Shown here: positions 1 through 12,185 of the stretch, one piece after another | How the letters are laid out: each line of letters begins with the position of its first letter | How positions within the stretch are numbered: position 1 is the stretch's first letter | Assembly: GCA_036023115.1 (NCBI GenBank) | Contig: JAYKKT010000091.1 | Span: forward strand, 36,451,001-36,515,000 | DNA length: 64,000 nucleotides | Reading direction: 5' to 3' | Source of the DNA: Brasenia schreberi | Lineage: Eukaryota > Streptophyta > Magnoliopsida > Nymphaeales > Cabombaceae | Notes under the pieces: model-generated | What the model was told of the DNA's origin: nothing | Seen by the model: the letters and a program-made list of their open reading frames with translations, nothing else | The model's database searches: none | Made by a program: the position numbers and the translations under genes

Positions 1-705
1 GAAGTGGACATCCGGGTGCCCATGGTCGTCTATGTTTCTCGAGAGAAACGTCGCGGGTACGATCACAACAACAAGGCCGGCGCCATGAATGCTCTGGTGA
101 GAGTTTCGGCCATCATGCCCAATGGCCTCTTCATCCTCAACCTCGACTGCGATCATTACGTATACAACTCGAAGGCGCTCCGCGAGGGCATGTGCTACAT
201 GATGGACCGCGGCGGCGACCGCATCTGCTACATCCAATTCCCGCCGCGATTTGAAGGGATCGATCCCTCCGATCGATATGCAAATCACAACACAGTCTTC
301 TTCGACGGCAATATGCGAGCTCTCGACGGCCTGCAGGGGCCGGTTTACGTCGGCACCGGCTGCCTCTTCCGCCGGATCGCCCTCTATGGCTTCGACCCTC
401 CTCGTGCTTAAGAGTACAACGACGCGTTCGGCCAAAGCAAGCACCACCTTCGTTTTCCTTCCTTATCATCAACCATTTCGGAAGAGTCTAACTTTACTGA
501 ATTCCTCGGCTCTTCCTAACTAGCTGTGCCGGAGGTACCTAAAAAGTTCGGTAGTTCGACACTCTTTGTATACTCTATCCCCATTTGCTGAGTTCCAAGG
601 ACGGCCGCTCGCCGACCATCCATCCGTCAAGAACGGTCGGCCTCCGAGCGCGCTGCTTTACCGGCTGAGCCACTCGGAGCGCCCATCGTCGCTGACGTTG
701 GAATT
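1..705 (+). pseudogene. Cellulose synthase-like D (CSLD) fragment, decayed
   Basis: The first 136 codons, open from the window edge, read as the catalytic region of a family-2 glycosyltransferase of the CSLD subgroup. Visible are the [10 protein letters not shown] block, the DCDHY metal/UDP-binding motif near base 145, the [19 protein letters not shown] substrate-binding block and the VGTGCLFRR block. Family members make beta-glucan or mannan backbones in the Golgi or plasma membrane. A TAA at 409-411 ends the frame where family members continue into a Cys-rich variable loop. Recognisable CSLD sequence resumes after a second stop (KKFGSSTLF near 545, then [19 protein letters not shown] from about 590 in another frame) and fades at about 705 after another frame change. 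The upstream part lies outside the window. The finger-like loop is largely lost and the downstream QxxRW region is absent. Stops plus frameshifts make this a pseudogene, or the broken end of one. Confidence 0.85.
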
Positions 706-838
706 TGATTTCTTTCTTTTGAAGTCATCCGTGATGGAGAAAGGGCCAAAAAAAATACAAAAAAGAGATCAGAGGGTGGAGTGGGTTAAGGGTTACGCTG
801 CGATCATTTTTTCATGGAAGACTTTTGCTTGAGTACGT

Positions 839-1055
839 GTTAGTATTTATTTATTTTTTGTTTTCCGGCTTCATCTTCTCCGTCTTTCTTATTTTGGGTT
901 TTCCGTTACAAGCAGTTTATATCTATCTTTAACATACATATATGTTTTATCGGTAATATATGCATTTATCTCTAACATATCCATGAAAACAAGAAGATGG
1001 CAGATCTTTCGTTTTGATGAATTTAGTGTCAATAATGGCCAAATAAGGTATTACA
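839..1055 (-). repeat. Possible 3' LTR of copia copy A
   Basis: In minus orientation the copia coding remnant is followed by a purine-rich stretch (window 1056-1075) aligned with the polypurine tract of copies B and D. Immediately after it a sequence begins with TG at 1055 and can be read to an ending CA at 839, about 217 bp. The TG...CA ends and the position fit an LTR, but no partner LTR is found at the other end and it is not clearly similar to the LTRs of B, C or D. Confidence 0.3.
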
Positions 1056-1241
1056 TCTCCAATTTTGCTGTTTGATCCAAGGTTTATGACACACCGATTT
1101 TACCTCCCACTTTTGTGGGTTTTTCCAAGTCGTGTCAACTATGATTGCAAATATAATTGCAATCGATATCCGTTGTGTGATATTTTTATATACAATATCT
1201 TCTTCCTACACAACGATCATGATCGTGTAAATTAATATACT

Positions 1242-1469
1242 TTAAACATATCTCAAACCCATGTTTATAGCATGCTTTGAGAAAATATCCTTTGTTATGT
1301 CTTTTGTTAAGGAGTATGTCAACATATAATTCTGTGGCATATTAACATAGTGGTACTTAACCATTATATGCTTGCTTCTGAAGTTTTCAGTTCCACTCTT
1401 AATCAGAGTAATTGTTGCATTATTGTCACAATAAATGACAATTGGCTTGTTGATTATATCTAACTTCAA
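1242..1469 (-). pseudogene. copia copy A RNase H domain remnant
   Basis: This 75-codon open stretch matches the extreme C-terminus of the copia polyprotein in copies B, C and D. It has CDNNATI followed by LIKSG, then KHIMVKYHYV, LTKDITKD and the final FSKHAINMGLRYV. It is only the last third of RNase H. The GYSDADFAG-type first catalytic block seen in copy B is not readable here in frame. Confidence 0.8.
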
Positions 1470-3124
1470 ATCATGTATGAAGAGGCTTATCTAAACATCA
1501 CTTGTTGCAGTCATCCTCCAAACAACATACTCAACTTTCTCTGTATGCAATGCTACACAACCCTATTTCTTACAAACCCAAGAAAAAGGCCAACCTCCAA
1601 ATAGAAATATTTGTCTAAAAGTTGACTTGTTGTCATCTTTACTTTCAACAAAGTTATTATCTAAGTATCCTGCTAGTTTTAGTTCATTTGCTTGAAAATA
1701 CAGTTTCATCTTTTGTTTCTTTAAGATATCTTATAATCTGTTTTACAGTTATTCAATATTGTCAACTAGGATTACTTTGATATCTACTTATAAGACCAAC
1801 AACAAAGCTGATATCAGGTCTTGTACACAATATGACATACATCAAGCTACCAAAAACTTATACATAAGGAACATTAAGCTTATCATCTCCTTAATCAGGA
1901 CAATCAGCCTTACACAATTTGACTCCTTTCGCAATAGGTGTAGATGGAGACTTACGTTCACCCATTTTAAACTTTTTAAGAATATAATCGATATATCTCT
2001 CTTAACTTAGTCATAAGAGTTGAGATTGTTTGTTTGAGAAATCTTTATATCTAAGATATAGGATGTTTCTTTCATATCCTTCATTTCAAACTTTAAGTTT
2101 AATCATGACATTATTTTAATAATCATCTCATTATCATTCTCAATCAACAATATATCATTTACGTATAACAATAGTATGACAAAGTGACTGAAATCAACAA
2201 TATATCATTTAATGTCATAAGGATTTTTTTAACCTATATACTTTACCCTCTTAGCTTTCGACGGTGTATCCTTCTTTTTGTTGCATATATATGATTTTAT
2301 TTAAATCTTCATTTAGAAAAGTAATTTTTATATCTAACTGATGCAAATTCAAATCATAATATGCTAAAATTGTTAGGATTATTTCACAACAGGAGAATAT
2401 ATCTCAACATAATTTGTTCTCTCATTTTGAGAAAATTTCATTACAACCAACCTCGCCTTAAACTTGTTGATAGAGTTATTCACTTTATATTTCTTTTTAA
2501 GAACTCATTTATAACTTATGACTTTCCATTTTTCCGATAGATTAGTCAATTCCTAGACTTTATTTTTCTCAATGGGTTCAATTTTCTCATCTATAGTTTT
2601 TTTTTCAGTCTAACGATTCAGATGAGTCAATAACCTATCGATATCTCAAGTTATGAGTCAACTTATCTAAATTCACTGAATTGTATACTTTCTCTACAAG
2701 GTAAGTGTGATAAACCTTTAAGTAGTATGGTGGTAACCCTAAGTCTTTTATGACTGCTTAAAGTTTCGGTTTGTTCAAAAAAATTATCATTATTTATGGG
2801 CATAAATGATGATCGATCTAGATCTACTATATTATTATCAATACATTCATCATCATTCTCAATGATGTCATTATTAATATACTCTAAGAATTTAACATCC
2901 CTCCTTTCAATTAATTTATGATCCTTATGATAAAATTGATATCCTTTACAACTTTTAGGATATTCAATGAATACACATCTCAATGACATGTTGTCTAGTT
3001 TATCCCTAGACTGATCAAGGATCTTTACATGCGCGATAGATCTTCACCTCTCTAGGTTTGGTTTTCTTCAAAACCATATCTCATATGGTGTAGAGAATAT
3101 AGCTTTACATGATACTCTGTTTAG

Positions 3125-3159
<35 letters not shown>

Positions 3160-4445
3160 ACTTACCGCTTCTTCCCAAAATATTCTTCCTAGAGAAGCAT
3201 TTATTAACATGGACCTTGTCATATTCAGTAAGGTGTTGTTATATTTTCTGCTACATCATTTTGTTAGGGTATCGTGCGCATTATATTTTTTTGAAATACC
3301 AAAGTCTTTATAGAATTCTAACAATTATGTAGAGGTGTACTCTCCACCTCGATCAGATCTTAAAACTTTGATTGTATGACCTAGTTAGTTTTCTACTTCC
3401 TATTTATATTCATTGAATACTTCAAGTGGTAAGATATATTTATATATATATGCATATCTTGAGTAATCATCGATAAATATTATAAAATATACCTTACCAC
3501 AATAAGATCTTACCTTAAAGGGTCCACATAAATATGTATAAATAATTTCTAATAGAGTTGTTGTCCTAATTATTTCTTTGAAAAATGTTTTTCTTGTATA
3601 CAAGCTTCACACTTTTAAAAGTGTTTTCCTTAAATTCAGGCAACAAGTCAAAGTTAGATAATTTTCTCAACTTTTTATGTCATATATTTAAGTCAACATT
3701 TAAGGCACAATTAATATAAGCATAAGAATAAACATTCTCATTGATATTAAATTTGAACGACCCATGTTCATCATCAAACAATCTAGAAAATGTTATCTTA
3801 TCATGGTTTCTCATAGTTACTTTGTTAGCGACAAACCTGACTTCAAAACATTTTTTCATCAAGGCATTCTTAATCAATTCATCAATCAGTTACTAGGCGG
3901 TCCAAGTATAGACATTCTGAAACTAAATAGATTATCTCATACTTCTTTGATTGATCACTTTGTTGGGTGTTTTTACCGTTAGTCTTCTTCTCATTTCAAT
4001 CCCTATTATAGTTTCCTATTTTTTCACAGTTCACTTGACCCGACAAGTGGTTTTCTTTGATTTCTTAAAAGATTGACCGTCTTTCTTATTATTCTTGCCA
4101 AACTTCTTGTTTGATTTATTCTTTCTCTAGTTTGATCTTTAGCTTGACCCTATTTCATCTTGACTTACTAGCAATTTGTTCTTATTTTTTTATTCATGTG
4201 TTCTTGTTCAATTGTTAGTTTAAAGGGTAGTTTAGAAATGTTTGTTTTAACCCCTAATCTAAGGGTAGTGGCAACCATATTCCATGAAGGGGAACACAGT
4301 TTAGGATAGTGCATATTTGTATTGTTTCAAGGATGACCGATTTCACTATAACTAAGTCTCTTGACATTATGAGCATTTGGTTCATATATTTTACTACATC
4401 ATCTTCTTCTTTAATTTTATAGGAGTTGTATTTTTGTAGTAGTAA

Positions 4446-4787
4446 CTAGACATGCAACTTAGTTGTAGTATCATACTTAGTTGTTATTAGATCAAACATC
4501 TCTTTAGTGGTCTCGTATTCCTCAAAAACCTTAATTAGGTTATCCTCCATATATGTCAGCATTACGGTTTTTATTATTGTATCGTCTTTAAGAAATATTC
4601 TATATATTTTCTTTTTTGCTTTTGTTGCATTGAAAGTAGGGGGTAGAATTATTTTCCTTAACACTGTATGAATTCTTGAGTTTATTTTTAATTGTTTGGC
4701 AAAAAAATAAATAAGACGGTTTACAATAGAAATATTAAACATGCAACACATATATAAGAAACCTAATAACCAACCATCACAATGCAA
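4446..4787 (-). pseudogene. copia copy A gag remnant
   Basis: The 113-codon open stretch contains a gag core (KIYRIFLKDDTI, TVMLTYMEDN, VFEEYETTKEMFDLITTKYD) that aligns with copy B gag at about 41520-41700. The usual N-terminal LNGLNF-type segment is missing through an internal deletion relative to copy B. The upstream Met is not a credible start. Confidence 0.75.
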
Positions 4788-4954
4788 TTTGTAAAATATC
4801 CAAGTAGTGAATTAGAAATAACTTCAGGTACTAAAAAGCAATTCTAAATAATGCTTAGGTACCATTCTGCATAGGATATTTGAGAAAATCTCCATCTTAA
4901 TTAACTTGGTTTAGCTTGGATCATAAAAGCATAGAAAGTTGTAAGAAAAAGTTC

Positions 4955-5150
4955 AAACGTTGGACTAGTGGTTAACCGAGCTCATTCATATAGTGTGGAG
5001 CAATTGACCAGGGGTTGTTGGGTTCGTTTCAGCTCGTTCACTAGCACTGCTTACCTGTTCTTGACAGTTTAATGAGGGAGTTTCTTGAAAAGGCATTTAG
5101 GGAAAACCTTATTAAATGATCGATTGAAGACCCATCTTTCATTTCCTTTG
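4955..5150 (+). repeat. tRNA-like SINE-type repeat, weak
   Basis: A stretch reading GGACTAGTGGTTAACC followed about 40 bases later by GGTTGTTGGGTTCGTTTC resembles the A and B boxes of an internal RNA polymerase III promoter, as in tRNA-derived plant SINEs. No poly(A) tail or target duplication was found, so the 3' boundary is a guess. Confidence 0.3.
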
Positions 5151-5227
5151 TAATAACAGTCTATCTTTCACAACACAAGAAAACTGCATTTACCATTTAA
5201 ACTTTTTAGTAAAAGACACTAAATTGG

Positions 5228-5352
5228 TGCACCCTGAGCGTTAGCTTAATGGAAGGGGGCTCTAGTGTGGTTGCTGCTGGTGGGAGTTCCCAGAGGGCGC
5301 ATGTGTGGATGTGTGTTTCTTAGGATTCTGCCTCCTCTTGTAACCAAAAAAG
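5228..5352 (+). mobile_element. tRNA-derived SINE (family S1) with perfect 17-bp target duplication
   Basis: A 125-bp element begins TGCACCCTGAGCGTTAGCTT and ends with CTGCCTCCTCTTGTAACC plus an A-rich tail. It is flanked by the identical 17-mer AAAAGACACTAAATTGG at 5211-5227 and 5353-5369. The head (TTAGCT...GGGCTC) and the later GGGAGTTC segment are placed like tRNA A and B boxes. The same body recurs at 10892-11001, 38651-38781, 51281-51387 and, cut by the window end, 63938-64000. The perfect duplication and A-rich tail are hallmarks of target-primed retroposition. Confidence 0.8.
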
Positions 5353-5369
5353 AAAAGACACTAAATTGG

Positions 5370-7129
5370 AGACAGGTTTGGATCTGGACCCTATATTTCT
5401 TAGTCGGTTTCTGGTTAAGTTTGTGGGGAACCAATTGGAATCCAAACCCAATTATGCAGAATTAAGTCAATTTGAGTAGCTTTAAGACCAAACATTGATC
5501 CCGTTTGTCGACATCCTATTCGGGTGGTCAACAAATTAAGCACCCACTTAATTGAACAGTTTCACCTAGCCTTGACCCCAATGCTTCAGGATGATCGCCA
5601 AAACACCTAGTTTTCACTTGTTAATTTTGTCAATTTCTCATTCATTTCTTTGCATAAAATGATTTTAATAGGTGCCATATAATGCAGGGAACAAAGGTGT
5701 CCTTGTAACATGAATAAGGCATGGAAAAATCTTTTGTGCTAACATATTGTGATCGTTGGTCTTCTTTGTTTGTATTATAACATTGGCTTTCAACCATACA
5801 AATTAGATTTATGATTAGAGCTAAATGCTAATACTGTTCAGTTGATGGGCTTTGTCATGGCTGCATATTATGCTGACTTTGATATACCAACTAGAAGACA
5901 TTCATCAACCCCTTCTGCTGCGAGGGTCCACTAGATAGCGTCCTTATCCGATTAAGTGAGATTTGTGGTTGGTATGTTCCACATTCAGATCAGAAATCTA
6001 CAATCCATACTGTGAGATCTGGATCACATTGGGGTCCAACAGAACCGATCCGATCCAATCGGATCCCACATGAGACCCGATGTGGTGGAGCAGCTCCTGT
6101 CTCCGGTAAAGATCAGCGGTGACCACGATGGCCACTGCTTAGCTGAAAGGAAGGCAGCAACCGCCTTCCAGCCAACATAAAAGAGAAAGAGTGAGAGAGA
6201 GAAAGAAAAGAGGCACAGTGAGAGAAAAAGAGAGGAATGGTGAGAAAGAGAGAGAAGGACAACAAAAAAGGGAAAACCGGCTAGATTCGCATGCTAAGAG
6301 ATCATGATACGAAAATCGCCTAAATTCCATTTAATGTAAAGTTAAAATCACCGGAAACCGTTTGACATTCATTATACTGGAGGAACAGGCTAAAACTGCC
6401 AATTTTAGTGATCAAATCAATGGTCGACGAGTGAACGTAGGTGTAGGTGAACTGGTATGTAGTGTCATGTCGGTTCTCATCGTATCGTGTCAGATTCAAA
6501 TGATATTAAATAGGACATCAAAACATTGTCCTTGTAGAGACACGAATTTCGGTCTACAGTAACCGAGATTCGTTTTAAAAAAGATTTGGATCTGAATGGC
6601 ATGAGTGTGTTTGTATGTTAGTAAACCACTTAATAGGTATGAATTTATCTTTCACGATAGTACGAGACATGGATGTATTATAGATAGGCATATTTGTTAC
6701 TATTAGCTCATTGATTGTCATTGTAGGCGAGTGAAATACTATCGTTATGGATCTACTTTCCACGACAATATGACATTAATGGATTGTAGATGGACATATC
6801 ACATAGTTCTAATTCGTAGATGTGTTGAATTGTATTGGCTACTTCGTTGGTTAAGCTAGTTTGCACTTATAGTTGTCATGGGCAACTCATGTTGGTTACG
6901 ACATGCCATCACGTATAATTAGCATGCATCTAGTATGTACATTTGTCGTCTATTTAAATAACCTCTACCGTATACATCAAATGCGGTATACACGAGCCCT
7001 TGTATCTCTTTTTCACATTGCTACAACAAGAGGCCGGCAGGCATCGTTTCGAGCCCCACTTACAAGCACTGGATCAGCAACAATGCCGCATGCCGCATTA
7101 TACATACAATGATGATTAACAGAGATTCG
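5370..7129. other. Intergenic, no gene seen
   Basis: No coding exon is recognised. It holds a GATC/CGGATC-rich patch at about 5990-6080, a GA-rich stretch at 6180-6260, and the presumed 3' UTR of the CPBP protease gene just left of its stop codon. Confidence 0.5.
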
Positions 7130-10100
7130 TCATTTTCTGGTTCTTCTTCCCTCCTCTCTAACTTGTTGGATTCTCTGTCTAAGGCGATGCCGGTGATCAT
7201 GAATTTTCCACAAGCCATGGCCCAAAATAACAGTTGAGTATATACCATGTGTAATAATTGGTGCCAGAATATTATCCGTCTGCATCATAAGCAAAAATTA
7301 AACGCTTAGTAGATGCCCTTTTGGCAGACTATACAAAGAAGAAAAGACTTGAAACTCTGCTGGATGAGGTTTATAATGGTCACCTGGATCCATTCAAAGC
7401 CGAGGTAGAGCGCCACCAATCCTTCCAGAAGGGGAGAATAGATCTTTTTCATCTGTCTCCTTTCATACCATGCTGCCAGGGGGAATACCGGAATACTGCT
7501 ATGTTAGTACATTTATTAGGGCAGCCAAGGCATGAAAGTTTCGTTCACTGCATATGATTTTGTCACGACTGACTTCCCATAAAAGGTCAGAGGAGAAACC
7601 TGCAAACAGCTTTTTCAATTCTTCACGATGTGAATGAGTCGCTAATGGAGGTGCTACCACATAAGTTGGGTCTGCATCAAGAAGAAGATAGTTTCCATCA
7701 AGATAAACTAATTTCCTGGCAAGAAATTGAAACCATGTATATTGGGAGAATGGTGTTCATGAATGGGTTAAAATTTTTAAATGACAAGGCTTTCTCAAAA
7801 GAAAGCTTGGGATAGTGTTTCTCTAACAAATGTATCGAAAGAGGACCAAGATTGAAAAAAGATCATACTCTCCAGAACGCAAAGAACAGTTTACTATTTC
7901 TTTTGAGCAATTGACCAAGGGCACGTACTCACCCTTCGGAGAGGCAGCAATATAGTAAAGGGATCCTGTCAGAGCTGCCGTTATTACGGCAGCAAATGCT
8001 TGAGCAAATGGCACAAAAGGTGGAAACATTCCAGTCTGCAACAGTTCAAAGTTCAAACTGTAAGACACAAGCAAGATCTTCCAGCTTAAGCATAAACAAC
8101 AAGAAGCAATTCTCTCGCTGGAGTGAGAATTAGTAATCGACTTGAAGAAAATCAAACTTAAGTTGCCCAAAATTCAAAAGATCAGTATGAGCAAAAGTCA
8201 AACGAACCAGAGATGTAATTCCAGGAGCATCCTTCACTAACTCTGTGCCTCTCAAAAGCATGTGTGCCAATCCCCCCTACAACAGTGCAATGTGTAGTTT
8301 CAGACAGAAAACAGATATGCAGCTCCAATAACAGCGATAAACATCATTTCTAAATCATCATGCCGCTATAGACAATTTTGTGGGCCAAAGAAAACTTCAG
8401 CTTATTGAAATATAATGTGATCTCAAATTCAAACCAATGTTTACTAGATATCAGAAGTCAATTCTCGAACCTCTAATAAATTTATCTCGTTACTATGCTA
8501 CTAGTGACCATGGAAAACATTAGTGATATGGCGTGATTACATCAGTGGCCAGAATAACAGAGAAGATGATTTCCAAAGATGCGAACCTGCACAGCAGCAC
8601 GATAAAACAGCTCCTCCCCAACCGAACTTGCGGCAACAATAAGTATGAACTGAAAAAGTATGAACAGTGCCATATCTAAGCATTGAACTCCAAGATCATC
8701 CTATACAAGATTGTCCTTAAGAAGTAAAAGAAGAATATAAGAGAGGAAATCTCAGAATAAACTCATAAAGTACCTGCCACGGAGACATTCCATAGAAGAA
8801 GCTCCTCAGCTCCTCATCTTCAACATCTCTAATAGCACGAGCATAAGGTGAGACCTTCACAACCTCATCCTGTGAGAAAAATCAATGCCATTCTTTTGAA
8901 TCAGTGACGAATGAACATAGCAACAGATAGTTACTTGTTGAAATTAAGTCTAAGAAGCATATTAATTAAACAGCACATTGCACATATTTTGTTGAGTTTA
9001 TCATGCAATGTAGCCATTTCCACAATGTTTTTCACAACTGTTTGTTTCAAGAAGCAATATCTGAAATCAATAAATTTGGAAGGAGCATAACTTTCCAATA
9101 TGACCTTCAAAAGCTCCAAGATCAAATAGGTTGTTCAGCTCCCCATACGGTCGTGTGATTAATACAACACTGAATGGGGTGATCTCATTAGTAAATCAGT
9201 GAACTTTAGAGGGACTTTTGAAAGCCCCATAGAGCATCCTTGCCCAAATTAAACTCCTTAACTAGTGTAATACGGATCAAGTCACTCACTATCTATACTT
9301 TGGAAAAAGAATACATTTTGAACTTCTAAGAACATGGCACAATTCATTATCAGGGTAATCACCCACTGTTAACATAGAAAAGCTAATGACCAAAATAAAC
9401 AAGTCACAGACTGCCAACATAGAAAGAAGATTGATTTAGAGAGGATAAGTTGGAACTTATGCAAAGCTAGGTGAAGCAGTGTAGAGAACGGCATACATCT
9501 AGTATAAAGAGGAGAGCCATAATAGGAGGAGCCGCGTATCCAATTCCATTCAACAAAGCTTCTAACGAGCAATTGAATCCACCCATGGAATCAACTCCAG
9601 TAACAGAGCACACAAAATTGCCTGCAAGTGCCATTGCCCCATATATTCCTGCAGGATGCGAATATTAAAAACTTAGCAGAAATGAGAGGATCGAGATATG
9701 ACAACAAAACAGTCACAGAAGCAGCATCTTTGCAAACCAAACCATAATCCAATTCGATTAAGGAAACAAAGAGTTCTGCAATCAGATTAGCCTGAACATA
9801 AGCATGGCTTTTTTGTTGTGCATCAAGAAACATCAATGAAGGTCTTCAGAGTATGTTCGTCAAGCAGGGAAGCTTCAACCTAGTTCTCTTTGGGAAAAGA
9901 GAAGACTTCTATTAGGCTATGGCTTCTTTGAGGGAGTTATGAAGGATATATTTCCAAGAACTGTACAACTTCAAATTTGAGTTCAACCCAAAAGCGATTA
10001 GTGGCCGGCAGTGGTGATTAATTAACTACAGTCAGATGCGGAACAATACACGTATTAAAGATCCGAGCTTCAGAGGAAGCACGCCAGACCCAAATCTCAT

Positions 10101-10571
10101 AACTGAAGCTCGAAATCAAAATTCTATGAGTAAATTAGTAAAACCATCCTCCTGAAAAAACCCATAGTTGTGTTTTTGGGGAGAGAGAGAGAGAGGGGGG
10201 AGGGGGGCGAGGAGGGAGAAATGATTACCGATGCCGTAGCTGAGGCGAACGATGGCGCCGAGCTTCTCCCACACAGGGAATTCGGACTCCTTAAACCGGT
10301 GATCAATGGTAGACATGCTCAGTTCTCTCACTTTCTCTCCGCTCTCCGCCCTCACCTCCCCTGCTAACCGCCGACGGCGCCTCCTGATCTCCTCCCTCGA
10401 TCTGGGGAAGACCACCGATCTCCTTCTCATTCCCACCGTCTCCAAGCTCCCACCTGCGAGGATCCTGACTCCGCAGCTCCATCGGCCGGAACAAATGGCG
10501 CCGGATATCGAGGAGACGTGCGCGAAGACCGTCTGATTGGGTCGCCGGAAGTCCCACACCAGCATCTCCAT
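7130..10571 (-). CDS. CPBP (CAAX/ABI-type) intramembrane protease family protein, nine exons
   Basis: Nine exons join in phase into 378 residues: 10571-10229, 9648-9497, 8869-8774, 8649-8587, 8276-8208, 8035-7933, 7671-7600, 7472-7384 and 7279-7130 (TGA at 7130-7132). All introns are GT-AG. The family (CPBP, Pfam PF02517 type) comprises polytopic membrane metalloproteases. The EExxxR signature is present as E209-E210...R214 in GEELFYR, and a later conserved His is H340 in ITHGIYS; I do not see a classical FxxxH motif. The roughly 100-residue N-terminus is rich in Arg and Ser with few acidic residues at first, as expected of an organelle (probably plastid) transit peptide. Exons 2, 4, 6 and 9 encode hydrophobic segments. 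The C-terminus ends in a basic tail. An in-frame ATG at 10598 would add nine Gly-rich residues. The family is clear; substrate and exact compartment are not. Confidence 0.88.
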
Positions 10572-10891
10572 TCCCCCTCCCCCTCCCGATTCTCTCAACT
10601 ACAACGTGTGGCGCCCATCTTCGCTCGTCTCTCAGTACTGCATGAACGGATATCCAGAGGCTGGATTTTTTCTTTTCCAATTTATGCAACTTAAAAAACA
10701 AAAGAAAAATGAAAATAAAATTTTGCTGATTGACTTAATTGTACATTTGTGCTTTGATTATACCTTCTTCATTTTCTTGTGCAACTATCAAGAAAGCAGT
10801 CCAGCAAAGGATCTAGAATCGAACTGCCTACTCGACCATAAGTGGAGCAAAGTGTCGTAGTGTTATAGCCTCGACAATCTTTTCATATCAG

Positions 10892-11001
10892 GTTACAGGA
10901 AGAGGTCGAAGCCTAACACCCGCAAGTGTACCCTCTAAAAGTTGAAGTTTCCGCCAACAACAGTGCTAGAACACCTTATCGTTAAGCTAACAATATGTGC
11001 A
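10892..11001 (-). mobile_element. SINE family S1 copy
   Basis: Reverse-complemented, this stretch matches the S1 body: GTTAGCTTAACGATAAGGTG head, GGAAACTTC middle, and GGCTTCGACCTCTTCCTGTAAC end. It is diverged and no target duplication is visible. Confidence 0.65.
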
Positions 11002-11142
11002 TTTAAAATTGTATTTTTATCTAATTTAAACTCTTAAATCTTATGTTGTATATAGCATCAGTGGTAGATCTACCCTAAAGCAAGGTGAGACATTTAATCA
11101 AGAAGAAAAAGTATAGATGGTCAAAATCCATCATTTTGTTGT

Positions 11143-11250
11143 GGGTGGGTGTGTAGGTCGGTGCCGAAGCCGGATGGATGCCGTGGATATCAAACTCATG
11201 ACCTTCAACTTCCCTAGCCAGATGAGCTTTCAGCCATTGTACTACTATAG
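11143..11250 (-). repeat. SINE family S2 copy
   Basis: On the minus strand it reads AGCTCATCTGGCTAGGGAA, then GGTCATGAGTTTGATATCC. It aligns with the copy at 36879-36990 and has tRNA-like A and B box positions. Boundaries are approximate and no target duplication was found. Confidence 0.5.
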
Positions 11251-11608
11251 TGTATTTTAATTAATTACAAAAGTATTAATGATTGATTATAAAGCAACTC
11301 ATACTGTATGTATTTTCTAGTCTTCTGCTAGACAAATAAGAGTGCATTTGATTCACCAATGCCATTTAACAAACAGAAAACAATGTATCCAATGAACGAG
11401 TTAGTTGGTAATGACGTATTTAATATCACTATTAAGCAGCAACTAGCGAGCTTGCTTTTCTATGGTTGGTCACTAACACAGCTTGATATCGTTTATACAA
11501 ATTTAAACTTAAGTATGACACGAGGCAGATCAGGTTTGAAACTCCCAACACGAAGGTCGATTTCGCACAAGAATTCTTGAATGGTTTTTGCGAAAAACTA
11601 GCAACTAA

Positions 11609-11695
11609 CTACAACAACAACTAAGCCTTTTCCCATACTAGATGGGGTCAGCAACATGGATTTTTTGTTTTCACAAAACCCTATTAATTATGAAC
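11609..11695 (-). mobile_element. Truncated SINE-like retroposon (Au-SINE-type 3' end) with 13-bp target duplication
   Basis: On the minus strand the element carries ATCCATGTTGCTGACCCC, then CTAGTATGGG, and ends in repeated TTG. I associate this 3' end with the plant Au SINE group from memory. It is flanked by AACTAGCAACTAA (11596-11608) and AACTAGCAATTAA (11696-11708), 12 of 13 identical. The same 3' end occurs at 52226-52290. At 87 bp it is 5' truncated. Confidence 0.65.
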
Positions 11696-11874
11696 AACTA
11701 GCAATTAAAAAAAATAACACAAAGGTTGATTTGTATCAAATCAATCACATTGAGCCCATTTGAACCATGGGATTTGATTAAACTAATTGCAACATGCTGC
11801 ACAAAATATGGATCACATGGTGCACAAAATATGAACCACATGCAAAGGGACTAACCGGATCTGTGTCAGTGGTG

Positions 11875-12185
11875 CTAGACATGCCCAGTTCCTAACCGCC
11901 CCGGGAACTCAACCGGGCCAAAAATTGGCTGAACCTGGAACCAGTGATACCGGGACCATCCAGTTTGGTTCCGGTTTCACCTTTTATAAAACTGGATTTG
12001 AAACAACACTAGAACCAATAGTTTCAAGACACCCGTTCTACTAAGCTTTTCAATTTTCTTATAACTTTTAAAAGTTTAATAAAATTACAGGTTCCAAGCA
12101 GTTCCCGAGTCAAACCCAAACCACCCCAGAAGTGGCGGTTTTAGAACCGTAACTGGCTGGTCCTAGCCTGTTCGATTACAGCTAA
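11875..12185. repeat. Degenerate CCGGTT/GGAACC-rich repeat, hAT-relic type
   Basis: Dense imperfect repeats of CCGGGAACC, GGTTCCGGTT and AACCGG lie on both strands, with no coding potential. Similar patches are at 52309-52470 and 55250-55820. Plant non-autonomous hAT elements often have such subterminal repeats; assignment here is inference. Confidence 0.35.

Larger units (their letters stand above)
1056..4865 (-). mobile_element. Ty1/copia retrotransposon copy A, 5'-truncated and decayed
   Basis: Read on the minus strand, the domains run in copia order: gag (4787-4446, shares the DDTIIKTVMLTYMEDNLIKVF block with copy B), integrase core and C-terminus (about 3877-2663), a very damaged reverse transcriptase region (about 2640-1750), and RNase H with the IYCDNNATITLIKSG block (1469-1242). 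Every domain is interrupted by stops and frameshifts, and a (TA)n microsatellite sits inside it at 3124-3153. Similarity to copies B and D stops near 4865, so the leader, primer-binding site and 5' LTR are missing. It belongs to the same family as B, C and D, and is the most decayed of the four by eye. Confidence 0.85.

Noticed and set aside
7321..7557. Plus-strand open frame with a protein-like sequence (RLETLLDEVYNGHLDPFKAE)
   Set aside because: It is the antisense of CPBP exon 8 (7472-7384), whose minus-strand product AWYERRQMKKIYSPLLEG fits the family and splices in phase.
10116..10701. Overlapping long open frames on both strands around the CPBP start
   Set aside because: Only the minus-strand frame that splices to exon 2 is supported; the others are shadows in GC-rich leader sequence.
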